Assembly (NCBI RefSeq): GCF_047300855.1
Contig: NZ_CP170197.1
Location: 2,480,001 to 2,544,000, forward strand
Source: Sulfuriferula sp047300855
GTDB lineage: Bacteria > Pseudomonadota > Gammaproteobacteria > Burkholderiales > Sulfuriferulaceae
Reading direction: 5' to 3'
Length of the DNA: 64,000 nt
Part shown: one piece after another, positions 16,537 to 24,648 of the stretch
Layout: each line of letters begins with the position of its first letter
How positions within the stretch are numbered: position 1 is the stretch's first letter
Program-made: the position numbers and the translations under genes
Notes under the pieces: generated by a model
The model's input: the letters and a program-made list of their open reading frames with translations, nothing else
Told to the model about the DNA's origin: nothing
Databases searched by the model: none

Positions 16537-16562
16537 GCATCATTGACCCAGATCAATGATGC
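16537..16562. promoter_or_regulatory. Perfect inverted repeat containing an FNR-box-like site
   Basis: GCATCATTGA, six-base spacer, TCAATGATGC: ten perfectly paired positions. Inside it, 16543-16556 reads TTGACCCAGATCAA, one mismatch from the FNR consensus. It lies after the HiPIP gene and 62 bases before the first oxygenase start, both on the minus strand. No T-run follows, so an operator is more likely than an intrinsic terminator, although it could act as a stem at the end of the HiPIP transcript. Confidence 0.6.
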
Positions 16563-16614
16563 GGCTAATTAACGAACGCTATCGTGGTGTGTCTTGTCCG
16601 TGCCCTGAAAGCGC

Positions 16615-16908
16615 TTATGCTTTTGCCGCAAAGGCCACACAATAGCCGTGTGGGCTGATCGAGCCGTCCACGACCTTGCAGGTGCCATTGGCTTTTGCAG
16701 AACTGCCGGGAACGAATAATGAACAGTTGATGCAGTCCTGCTTCCCGTTAGGCGTGTCCCGATACTGCATGGAAGCCTTGGGAACCCCGGCAATTGCGGA
16801 GGTGCTGGTGATTGCCGTTGTAGTCGCGAGGACGCCTATTGAAGCGAGCATGGCAGCGCCTTTCAGCAATTCGCGGCGGGAGAGTTTTTTTTGCAGAATA
16901 TCGGTCAT
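16615..16908 (-). CDS. hip: High-potential iron-sulfur protein (HiPIP)
   Basis: 97 aa from the ATG at 16908. A Tat-type leader (SRRELLKG, then a hydrophobic stretch ending STSAIA) precedes a mature part with the HiPIP cysteine pattern C59, C62, C77 and C90 (DCINCSLF ... GTCKVV ... HGYCVAF) binding one [4Fe-4S] cluster. HiPIPs are periplasmic one-electron carriers; in acidophiles (Iro) and purple bacteria they connect cytochromes to oxidases or reaction centres. Here the gene follows a c4-type cytochrome and a Cyc2-like cytochrome-porin on the same strand, which suggests one periplasmic electron route. Confidence 0.93.
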   Translation of the reverse strand: MTDILQKKLSRRELLKGAAMLASIGVLATTTAITSTSAIAGVPKASMQYRDTPNGKQDCINCSLFVPGSSAKANGTCKVVDGSISPHGYCVAFAAKA

Positions 16909-17092
16909 GGCAAATACCTTTTTAAAAAATACAGCGATTAAAAACAGGGCAAAGTTCCCTGGACTCCACGGCCCAGAAAGCACTACTTTTTTACTGCAAC
17001 TACAATCGGAATACATTTCAGTCTGTACGCGGTTTTTGTTAATCCTTTCCTATCCTGAATTATTCACAAAGAACTGTGGCTGAAAGTGGCGG

Positions 17093-17737
17093 CTACTTTG
17101 ATGCAATGGTAGAAACATAAGCGGCCACAGCCTTCATCTCCTCCTGCTTGAGACTGTGGGCAACCACCTTCATGGCTACGCCCTCGGGGCGTTCGTCGGT
17201 CCGCTGAAACACCAGCAACTGTTTGACGATATAGTCGGCATGCTGTCCGGCAATGCGCGGGAACTGTTCGTTGCCTGCGCCTTCTGCACCATGACAAGCC
17301 ATGCAGGCCGGAACCCCTTCGCTGGAAATTCCGCTAGAGAAAATCGCCTTGCCCTCGCTCTCCAGTTTGGCATTTCCAGGCTGGTCGGCACCGGGCTTCT
17401 GCCCGGAAAAATAGGTGGCCAGTTCATTGATCTGCGCATCGGTCAGGCTGCGGGAGATGCCCCACATATACTCGAAGCCCGGCGGATCCTGGCGATGGTG
17501 GCCCCGGAACTGCTTCAACTGCGAGATCAAGTACCATTTCTGCTGTCCCGCCAGCCGGGGGAAGGTAGGGTTGGTCGAATTACCGGTGACGCCATGGCAG
17601 TCCGAGCACACCTGTTCGGCCAGAGTCTTGCCAGGTACGCTGGGGTCGCCCAGATTGCGGGAGGAGTTTTCCGTCGTCGTGCAGCCTGTAGCGATCGCAG
17701 CCAGGGCCAGTACCAGGGTAATTGAGGCGGTTTTCAT
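17093..17737 (-). CDS. Dihaem c4-type cytochrome, predicted lipoprotein
   Basis: 214 aa. The leader ends AAIATGC with Cys19 as lipid-modified residue, so it is probably anchored to a membrane. Two c-type haem sites, CSDCH (44-48) and CMACH (145-149), sit in two similar halves (FPRLAGQQKWYLISQLKQF and FPRIAGQHADYIVKQLLVF), the mark of cytochrome c4. In Acidithiobacillus ferrooxidans the c4-type Cyc1 takes electrons from the outer-membrane Cyc2 route and passes them to an oxidase; the gene order here (cyc2-like, c4, HiPIP) is comparable. The lipobox is unusual for c4 proteins. Confidence 0.92.
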   Translation of the reverse strand: MKTASITLVLALAAIATGCTTTENSSRNLGDPSVPGKTLAEQVCSDCHGVTGNSTNPTFPRLAGQQKWYLISQLKQFRGHHRQDPPGFEYMWGISRSLTDAQINELATYFSGQKPGADQPGNAKLESEGKAIFSSGISSEGVPACMACHGAEGAGNEQFPRIAGQHADYIVKQLLVFQRTDERPEGVAMKVVAHSLKQEEMKAVAAYVSTIASK

Positions 17738-17820
17738 GATTCAATCTCCGAATAGTCCGTTATTCATGTCGGTGCGCGCCGCCATGCCGGCGCGCCCACC
17801 CGGTTGTTTAAACCGTCTGC

Positions 17821-19113
17821 TTAGTACGCGCCCCAGACATAGAAGAACAGGGTATTGCTGTCACTGGCCTTCAACGCCAACGTGCCCGTCGGGTCACGTG
17901 GGTCAATAACCCCTTCATTCTTGTTGAACATCGTGTATTGCATCCCCAGCCGCACATTTTGCACCGGTGTCCAGAACACCTCGGGCGTCCAGCCCTTGGA
18001 CTCGGCCCCCAGGGTGTTGGTAAGGTTGAAGTAGGACAGGGTAGCGCCGTACTTCGCCTGGTAGATGAAGGATGTCTTGGCTCGCAGGGAGTTGACGGTA
18101 GCGGAGGGCGCCCCTAAGCCATAATCGATGTTTTCGTGGATACGGGTGACCGTTGCGGTGACCGTGTAGGGATCGAGCAGGTACTGGTACTGGAAGTCGA
18201 TGCCATTGTCCCGGTAGTGGTCGGTCGGTCCGGAGTGGCTGGTCGTATCCGAGTATGGACGGACGTCCAGATAGGACAGGCCGACCATCACATTATGGGG
18301 GCCCCATTCGTGCGTCAGCGCCAGGCGGGCATAGGGATTGGTGCCCTGGATGTTGACCTGACCGCCATTGCCTTGGGTCATGAAGGAAAAGACGCCATCG
18401 CCGGTGCGGTAGCCGGTGAGTTCTGCATACACCATCTTGTTCCAGTAGGCATAGGCGCCGATTCCCGCCACTTGCTGGCCGAGACCTGGGCCACCACCGT
18501 CAAGTATCGGTGTTGCCCCGTTTCCTGCGCCTGTGCTGCCGGGCACCACGCCGTAGCCCCAGGCCGGGGTGCTGTTCCACACGTCCTGTACGCCGGGGTT
18601 GTTGTGCAGGGTGAGGCCGTAGATCAGATCCTGATTGGCGTTGATCAGGCGGTCGGCGTAGCGCAGATCCAGGTTGTCCGAACCGGTATGGCCCGACCAG
18701 TTCCCGGTCTCGGCATCCTGACTATCGTAGTTGTTATAGGTGATCTGCACGAACCCGCCCACTTTGTCGGTAATCTTCCCAGCAATGAACAGGCTGGCAG
18801 TGTTGAAGATGGGAGACCCGTCTTGCGTTTTTCCTAGGGTGGGGTCATTGACCTTCACCTTGTTGGCAGTCAGCACCGCCATGGCCGCCAGCGGCAGCGC
18901 ACGCTGTCCGATGGTGTAGCCGGTGAGCTTGAACAGGCGCCCGTAGGGGGTAAGCTCGGGGAATTGTCCTCCGGCATGGCAGGCGACGCAGTTTTGGCCG
19001 GTCTGTCGCGCGAAGCTTGGAACTGCACTGGCCGGGTTAGAAAAGCCCATCAGCGCCATTAACAATGTTGGCACCAAGAGCAGCCAGTATTTAATGTTCA
19101 ATTTCGAGCTCAT
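17821..19113 (-). CDS. Cyc2-like outer-membrane monohaem cytochrome-porin
   Basis: 430 aa from the ATG at 19113 (GAGG upstream; GTG at 19122 is an alternative). After a signal peptide cleaved near Ala30 comes PSFARQTGQNCVACH (single haem site, residues 42-46), then FPELTPYGRLFKLTGYT, and then ~370 residues rich in alternating aromatic/polar strands (VGGFVQITYNNYDSQ, NVMVGLSYLDVRPY, VRLGMQYTMFN) ending in a terminal Tyr: a beta-barrel. This N-terminal haem plus porin layout, the PSFARQTG and FGR-FK-GYT-type motifs and the ~430-residue length match the Cyc2 family of iron oxidisers. Distant Cyc2-like porin-cytochromes of unknown function also exist, so iron oxidation is inference. An FNR-like box lies 87 bases upstream. 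Confidence 0.72.
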   Translation of the reverse strand: MSSKLNIKYWLLLVPTLLMALMGFSNPASAVPSFARQTGQNCVACHAGGQFPELTPYGRLFKLTGYTIGQRALPLAAMAVLTANKVKVNDPTLGKTQDGSPIFNTASLFIAGKITDKVGGFVQITYNNYDSQDAETGNWSGHTGSDNLDLRYADRLINANQDLIYGLTLHNNPGVQDVWNSTPAWGYGVVPGSTGAGNGATPILDGGGPGLGQQVAGIGAYAYWNKMVYAELTGYRTGDGVFSFMTQGNGGQVNIQGTNPYARLALTHEWGPHNVMVGLSYLDVRPYSDTTSHSGPTDHYRDNGIDFQYQYLLDPYTVTATVTRIHENIDYGLGAPSATVNSLRAKTSFIYQAKYGATLSYFNLTNTLGAESKGWTPEVFWTPVQNVRLGMQYTMFNKNEGVIDPRDPTGTLALKASDSNTLFFYVWGAY

Positions 19114-19199
19114 CGACCTCACCCTTTCAAGACATACATCACTAAAGAAATATATTCTTAACTGTTTATGATGCTAGGCTATCGAGAAGGGGGATAATC

Positions 19200-19213
19200 A
19201 TGATTTGGATCAA
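19200..19213. promoter_or_regulatory. FNR-box-like site between the cyc2-like operon and fnr
   Basis: ATGATTTGGATCAA differs from TTGATNNNNATCAA at one position. It is 86 bases upstream of the cyc2-like start (minus strand) and ~260 bases upstream of the fnr start, so it could control the electron-transfer operon, fnr autoregulation, or both. The rest of the 19114-19473 gap holds no other gene. Confidence 0.6.
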
Positions 19214-19473
19214 CAAAAAGTGCGAAAACGTACTTTAAGTCGTCAATATTTTCGGAGGAACTTACCCGCAGTCAGAGCGCGTTGAACGGAAGTACCACCA
19301 AGATGCAGCATGGGAACCCGTTACGGCCGATTGTCGAGTGACCAACTGACACCAATGCAGTAAGTTTGTCAGAGGCATGCAGCACATTTTGAATCATGTA
19401 TCACCCTGCCAACATGCCCACCCACAATGGGCTGGCAAAAGGCTGGATATACCCACCCGAGCTGGAGCAGCTT

Positions 19474-20220
19474 ATGTCAAAACCATATAACAGGACCCCC
19501 TTACCACCGACTTTGGAATTCATGTCATGTAAAGACTGTGACATGTATGGAATGTGCAGGCTGGCGAGTAATGGTGAAGATGCAAACGTTACCAATACAC
19601 TGGTCAAGCGGCGATTTGTATTGAGACGCGGGGAATATCTCTATCGGAGCGGCGATTCATTTCACCAAATCTACGCAGTTCGCCACGGATCGATAAAAAC
19701 ATATATTTACAGCAATGATGGCAGGACCCAAATTACCGGATTTCACGGACGCGGCGAGATAATCGGGCTGGACGCCCTCAATGGCATGCGCTTTGCCAGC
19801 GAAGCCATCGTGCTTGAAACAACGAATATCTGCGAGATATCGTTTCCGCATTTCCTAAGCTTGAGCAGAAATATCCCCGACTTGCAGGATCATATGCTCG
19901 CCATCATGAGCCATGCCATACTCCGTGGCCAACAGATGATGCTGCTACTTGGAAAAAAGAACGCCACCGAGAGGGTGGCAACATATTTGATGAGTCTCAG
20001 TCGGCATATTGATAAGAATAAATCATCCCATCCCGCCTATAAGCTCACCATGTCGCGCAGGGATATCGCTAATTATCTTGGGCTGACTCAAGAAACGGTT
20101 TGCCGTATTCTGGCGCGCTTTCAGGAGGATGACATTATCAAGATTGAGGGCAAATACATATATTTTGTCGATATGGATCGACTCGCCAACCTGACATCGG
20201 AAAGCCGGATAGAGCAGTAA
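19474..20220 (+). CDS. fnr: FNR-type oxygen-sensing transcriptional regulator
   Basis: 248 aa from the ATG at 19474 (GGAG six bases upstream); earlier in-frame ATGs at 19396 and 19414 would add an unneeded extension. The [4Fe-4S] ligands are all present: C19, C22, C28 in SCKDCDMYGMCRL and C120 in ETTNICEISF, corresponding to E. coli FNR Cys20/23/29/122. A cNMP-fold domain is followed by the dimer helix and the HTH (TMSRRDIANYLGLTQETVCRIL). The recognition helix keeps Glu and Arg that read TTGAT, but the Ser between them is Cys here. It is probably the regulator acting on the FNR boxes at 11235 and 19200. Confidence 0.93.
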   Translation: MSKPYNRTPLPPTLEFMSCKDCDMYGMCRLASNGEDANVTNTLVKRRFVLRRGEYLYRSGDSFHQIYAVRHGSIKTYIYSNDGRTQITGFHGRGEIIGLDALNGMRFASEAIVLETTNICEISFPHFLSLSRNIPDLQDHMLAIMSHAILRGQQMMLLLGKKNATERVATYLMSLSRHIDKNKSSHPAYKLTMSRRDIANYLGLTQETVCRILARFQEDDIIKIEGKYIYFVDMDRLANLTSESRIEQ

Positions 20221-20430
20221 CGAACTGCATTTGTGCCAAGTCCGCAATGTTTAACTTTCATCACCTGCGCAGATCGATGGGGCGTGCTGGGACAGCGCAT
20301 ATAGAACGCTCTCAACGCTGTTCGACTTGGCCCGGCAATACATAAAGCCATAGCGCCATGGGACCATGTCAGTCACTCACACACCGATGATCTGCGATAC
20401 GTGAACGCCAGTGTTGTAGCGTTGCATAGC

Positions 20431-20814
20431 TTAATGCGCACGCTTAGCGACATAGGTTTTGCGAGTGCGGCGCGAGCCTGGACGCTGTTTCTGGATAATG
20501 ACGCCCTTCACTACGGACAGATCCGATATGAGCGCATCCTCGTAGTTGGTATTGAGTGGATGCAGGTACCAGTCACCTTCCCGCCGCAGCAGTTGGCGAA
20601 ATATGTATTCTTCGTTGTGAAAGGCCAGCACAAAGGAACCATCCGTCGTCAGGCCTTCCGGCTCGATGATAATGATTTCGCCCTCCTCGAATTCGGGCAT
20701 CATGCTGTCACCCAGCACCATCAGGGCAAAGGGTTCGGCGCCCGCGCAAGTGCTTAGGCTGGCATCGACGGATTCCTGGGGCACAAGCGGGATGATTCTC
20801 CTGATCAAAGTCAT
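20431..20814 (-). CDS. S24/LexA-fold protein without DNA-binding domain
   Basis: 127 aa; AGGAGG upstream supports the start. It consists only of the C-terminal signal-peptidase-like fold: ALMVLGDSMMPEFEEGEIIII carries the Ser (residue 37) of the S24 family. The position of the catalytic Lys in LexA/UmuD (V-K-R/K-L) reads IFRQL, with Phe, so autocleavage is doubtful. No helix-turn-helix is present. Similar short S24-fold proteins occur in betaproteobacteria without known role. It is flanked by two gaps (20221-20430 and 20815-21192) in which I see no gene. Confidence 0.7.
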   Translation of the reverse strand: MTLIRRIIPLVPQESVDASLSTCAGAEPFALMVLGDSMMPEFEEGEIIIIEPEGLTTDGSFVLAFHNEEYIFRQLLRREGDWYLHPLNTNYEDALISDLSVVKGVIIQKQRPGSRRTRKTYVAKRAH

Positions 20815-21192
20815 TTTGCCGTGTCCTCCTCATAACTGGATAAAAACGCTATCTGCATGGCGACTGCAAGCCACACCTGCAATCGACGCTGTCCGAAAAT
20901 AGCATTCATGCGCATGCTCCATTGTGCCTGGATAGTCCAATGATGCCTGTTTATGCAGGCAGCGCCTACCAGTTTCATCCCTGCAAATCGACGCAAAATT
21001 TAACATGGAAGGTGGTTTACACAAGCGGTACAAGCGATAAAATTTCTTCTGCGACGGAGTTTGGATTTATAGTGTTGGCAATGTCAATGCGTTGTTGCAG
21101 GTCGCAGAGCGAAAACAGCATGACCAGAAGTTGACCGGCGTACGCTCGGTACAAAAATTCATCCATCAAGGCGGGCTTCACGAGAGGAAATC

Positions 21193-22404
21193 ATGCAGGA
21201 TATTAGCGGCCCTTCCGCCGGATTTTCCGAATCGGTTACCGACCAGGGCTTATACAAGCTGCCTGCGTTGCGGGTGCTATCAGAAATCGCCACCTCGCTC
21301 AGCACCAATGTCGATATCGAACGGCTGCTGGAGCGCTTCCTGTCAACCATGGTGCGGCTCGCCGGCGCGGGCGCCGGTGCAGTGCGCGTGCTCACCGCCG
21401 ACGGCACCGGGCTACGGCTGATCGGCGCCATCGGCCTGCCGGAGGAAATGCTGGAGCAGGAGCGCATCGTCCCCCTGGGCTGTGGCGTCTGCGGCCAGGC
21501 AGTATTCGAGTCCGCTGCCCGCAGCACCGAGGCGGTGCATATATGCAAGAACAACTCGGGCCTGGCGTTTTTCGGTGACCGCTGCGTGAGCTTTGTGGCA
21601 GTACCACTGCAGCACAAGGGCCATGTGCTGGGGGTTTATAACCTGTTCATGTTCGCCGACGCCCCCCCCATTCCGGAAGAAGTACGACTGCTGTTCTCCT
21701 CCATCAGCGAGCATCTGGGGATGGCCCTTGAGAACGTGCGCCTGACTCAGGAAAACATGCGCATCAGCCTGATGAACGAACGGCAAATGCTGTCCAACGA
21801 AATTCACGACTCACTCGCCCAAACCCTGGCCTACATGAACATTCGCCTGGAGATGCTCAAGGAGTCCGTGCACACAGGGGATAAGCAATTTACCGAAAAA
21901 TATCTTGGCGATATGGAAGACGCCCTGGAGTCTGCCTATTCCGGCCTACGCGAACTGCTCACCCAGTTCCATCACCGCATGGATCCGCGCGGCCTGGTGC
22001 CGGCCCTGCAGGATCTGCTGGCCGGGGCGTGCAAGAAAACTGAAGCCAGAGCGGATTTCGCCAACCACACCCAGGGGCTGAATCTCACCCCGGACCAGGA
22101 AGTCCAGGTATTCCATATTGTGCAGGAGGCGCTCGCCAATATCTGCAAGCATTCCCGTGCCCACAACATTCACCTGAGCATCGAGCAGGTCGACGATGCC
22201 TACCGGCTTACCATTACCGATGACGGCATCGGCCTCTGCGCCGCCGGCCACCCCGGCCCCGGCATGCATTTCGGCATCAACATCATGCACGGGCGGGCGA
22301 AGCAACTGGGCGGCAGCGTGGAGATCACCAGTCAGGCGGGCGCAGGCACGCGGCTGACATTGATGTTTCCGTCCCAGCCCCCGAGCAAGAGGGATAACAC
22401 ATGA
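21193..22404 (+). CDS. Soluble GAF-domain sensor histidine kinase, NarX/NreB type
   Basis: 403 aa with GAGAGGAAA upstream. No membrane helix is present. A GAF domain spans ~30-180 and has four cysteines, C97, C100, C118 and C131 (LGCGVCGQAV, VHICKN, DRCVSF). The kinase core is the HisKA_3 class: phospho-acceptor His205 in SNEIHDSLAQTLAYMN, then the ATPase lobe with DDGIGL and GMHFGINIMHGRAKQLGG. The last four bases overlap the response-regulator start, so they form a two-component pair. The cysteine set suggests a redox or Fe-S sensor rather than a nitrate sensor, but that is inference. Confidence 0.88.
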   Translation: MQDISGPSAGFSESVTDQGLYKLPALRVLSEIATSLSTNVDIERLLERFLSTMVRLAGAGAGAVRVLTADGTGLRLIGAIGLPEEMLEQERIVPLGCGVCGQAVFESAARSTEAVHICKNNSGLAFFGDRCVSFVAVPLQHKGHVLGVYNLFMFADAPPIPEEVRLLFSSISEHLGMALENVRLTQENMRISLMNERQMLSNEIHDSLAQTLAYMNIRLEMLKESVHTGDKQFTEKYLGDMEDALESAYSGLRELLTQFHHRMDPRGLVPALQDLLAGACKKTEARADFANHTQGLNLTPDQEVQVFHIVQEALANICKHSRAHNIHLSIEQVDDAYRLTITDDGIGLCAAGHPGPGMHFGINIMHGRAKQLGGSVEITSQAGAGTRLTLMFPSQPPSKRDNT

Positions 22405-23072
22405 CAGTCAAGATCAACGTCGTGCTGGTGGATGACCACACGCTGTTCCGCAAGGGCCTGGCCGAACTGTTGGAACACTCGGGCACCATCAGCGTGGCCG
22501 GCATTACCGGCGACGTCGAGGAAGCACGTCGTATGCTGAGAGAAATACACCCCGACGTGGTGATCATGGATTTGCACATGCCGTCGGTGGACGGCATTAC
22601 CCTGCTGAGCCAATTCCACCAGGAAGGGCTGCTATTCCCGACGCTGATTCTGACGGTGAGCGATGACCAGGGCGACATGGCCAATGCGCTGCGCGCAGGC
22701 GCCCGCGGTTATCTGCTCAAGAACATGGAGCCTGCCGAAGTGGTGGACGCCATCCAGCGCGCGGCCCGGGGCGAAACTGTGGTGGCGCCGACGATGACCG
22801 CCAAGCTGGTGAATCTGCTGGATGCCAAGCAGGGCAGGAAAGACTCGCTCATCGAACAACTGACCCAGCGCGAGCAACAGATACTTGGCTGCCTGGCCAA
22901 GGGGGAAAGCAACAAGGTCATCGCCCGCAACCTGGGAATCAGTCACGATACCGTCAAGCTGCACGTACACAACATTTTTTCCAAGCTCAACCTCACATCT
23001 CGGGTGGCAGCAGCGGTATTTGCCGTGGAGCAACGGCTCGGCCAGTCCGGCACCGGCGCCTCCAAATCGTGA
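22401..23072 (+). CDS. NarL/FixJ-family response regulator
   Basis: 223 aa. Receiver domain with acidic pair DD at 11-12, phospho-acceptor Asp57 in VVIMDLHMPSVDG and Lys in RGYLLKNMEPAE; C-terminal LuxR-type HTH LTQREQQILGCLAKGESNKVIARNLG. It is translationally coupled to the GAF histidine kinase and is its likely partner. Targets are unknown; the dsr operon and cysG lie just downstream on the opposite strand. Confidence 0.93.
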   Translation: MTVKINVVLVDDHTLFRKGLAELLEHSGTISVAGITGDVEEARRMLREIHPDVVIMDLHMPSVDGITLLSQFHQEGLLFPTLILTVSDDQGDMANALRAGARGYLLKNMEPAEVVDAIQRAARGETVVAPTMTAKLVNLLDAKQGRKDSLIEQLTQREQQILGCLAKGESNKVIARNLGISHDTVKLHVHNIFSKLNLTSRVAAAVFAVEQRLGQSGTGASKS

Positions 23073-23220
23073 TGCGCGGTAAGCAGCTTGTCCGCAAAAA
23101 AACAGGCTAACCGCAGAGCGGGCGAAGCGCAAATGGAAAATGAAGGACGCCTGCCTGGGCTTGATTTTACCTTCCAATTTTCGCCCTTCGCCTTTTCGTT
23201 TCTCCTGTGCTCCCCGTGAT

Positions 23221-24630
23221 TCAAATATCCTTGGGTTTTATTGCCGCCTCGGTGCGGAACCAGGCCAGTTTCTCGTGCAGCTTCACCACATTGCCCACGA
23301 TGATGAGCGTAGGCGGTTTGAATTCGGCCTCTATGGCGAGCGCTGGCAACGTTTCCAGGGTGCCCACCAATACCCGCTGACGGGCCGTGGTGCCCTGCTG
23401 CACGATGGCGACGGGCGTGGCCGCGGGCAAGCCGTGCGAAATGAGTTCCCTGCACAGGATGGGCAGGCCCAGCAGTCCCATGTAAATCACCATGGTCTGA
23501 TTGGGCCGGGCCAGCGCATCCCAGTCCAGGTTGATGCTGTCGTCCTTGAGATGGCCGGTGACAAATACGCAGGACTGTGCGTAATCCCGGTGGGTGAGCG
23601 GAATGCCCGCGTAGGACGCCACGCCCGATGCCGCGGTAATGCCCGGCACCACCTGGAACGGGATGCCATTTTCCGACAGGGTTTCGATTTCTTCTCCGCC
23701 ACGGCCGAAAATGAACGGGTCGCCGCCCTTGAGGCGCAGCACCCGTTTGCCTTGCCGGGCATAACGCACCAGCAACTGGTTGATGCCCTCCTGTTGCATG
23801 GTATGGTTGGCGCGTTCCTTGCCCACATAAACGCGCTCCGCATCGCGCCGGCACATGTCGAGCACCGCATCGGCAACGAGATGGTCATAGACCACCACGT
23901 CGGCCTGCTGCATCAGTCGCAGCGCCCGGAAGGTCAGCAGGTCCGGGTTGCCGGGGCCGCCGCCCACCAGGTAAACCTCGCCTTGCGGCAAGTCATCGGT
24001 TTCCTCGTCCAGTTGCTGCTTGAGCGCTGCTTCAGCCGCCGCTTCATTACCGGCGTAAACCAGTTCGGCAATCGGTCCCTGGAGAACTTTTTCCCAGAAC
24101 ATGCGGCGTTTGGCTGAAAGGGAAAATTTCTTTTTCACCTCGTCGCGGAAGCTGGCGGCAAGCAACGCCAACCGGCCATAGCTGGAGGGGATCAGGGTTT
24201 CCAGCCGCGCGCGCAACAGCCGTGCCAGCACCGGCGCGGCGCCACCGCTGGACACCGCCACCAGCAGCGGCGAGCGGTCGATGATGGCAGGCAGCACGAA
24301 GCTGCACAGCTCGGGCCTGTCCGCCACGTTCACCGGCAGATGACGGTCGCGCGCAGCCTGGGATACCATGCGGTCGAGGTCGTCGTCCCCGCTGGCGCAA
24401 ATCACCAATGCAACGTCGTCGAGCAGCGCCGGCTCGAATCCGCTCTTGCGATGGGTAAGCCGTTCCTGGTCCTTGAGTTCGGTAAAGGCGGGCACGAGTT
24501 CCGGTGCCACGACAGTTACCTGCGCACCGCACTGAAGCAGCAGCGCAGCCTTGCGCGCGGCGGTTTCGCCACCGCCCACCACAAGGCAGCGCTGGCCGCG
24601 AATATCCATAAATACAGGAAGAAAATTCAT
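23221..24630 (-). CDS. cysG: Sirohaem synthase (uroporphyrinogen-III methyltransferase / precorrin-2 dehydrogenase-ferrochelatase)
   Basis: 469 aa, the full length of bifunctional CysG. The N-terminal third is the NAD-dependent dehydrogenase/ferrochelatase (FMDIRGQRCLVVGGGETAARKAALLLQCGA; VAVSSGGAAPVLARLLRARLE); from ~residue 215 the SAM-dependent methyltransferase starts with GEVYLVGGGPGNPDLLTFRALR and contains VVYDHLV and RLKGGDPFIFGRGGEE. It makes sirohaem, the cofactor of DsrAB, and is the last gene of the dsr-oriented run, 18 bases from the preceding flavoprotein. Co-location with dsrN means that the whole cofactor branch travels with the dsr operon. Confidence 0.95.
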   Translation of the reverse strand: MNFLPVFMDIRGQRCLVVGGGETAARKAALLLQCGAQVTVVAPELVPAFTELKDQERLTHRKSGFEPALLDDVALVICASGDDDLDRMVSQAARDRHLPVNVADRPELCSFVLPAIIDRSPLLVAVSSGGAAPVLARLLRARLETLIPSSYGRLALLAASFRDEVKKKFSLSAKRRMFWEKVLQGPIAELVYAGNEAAAEAALKQQLDEETDDLPQGEVYLVGGGPGNPDLLTFRALRLMQQADVVVYDHLVADAVLDMCRRDAERVYVGKERANHTMQQEGINQLLVRYARQGKRVLRLKGGDPFIFGRGGEEIETLSENGIPFQVVPGITAASGVASYAGIPLTHRDYAQSCVFVTGHLKDDSINLDWDALARPNQTMVIYMGLLGLPILCRELISHGLPAATPVAIVQQGTTARQRVLVGTLETLPALAIEAEFKPPTLIIVGNVVKLHEKLAWFRTEAAIKPKDI

Positions 24631-24648
24631 GATTCGGTCTGGGCCGGG

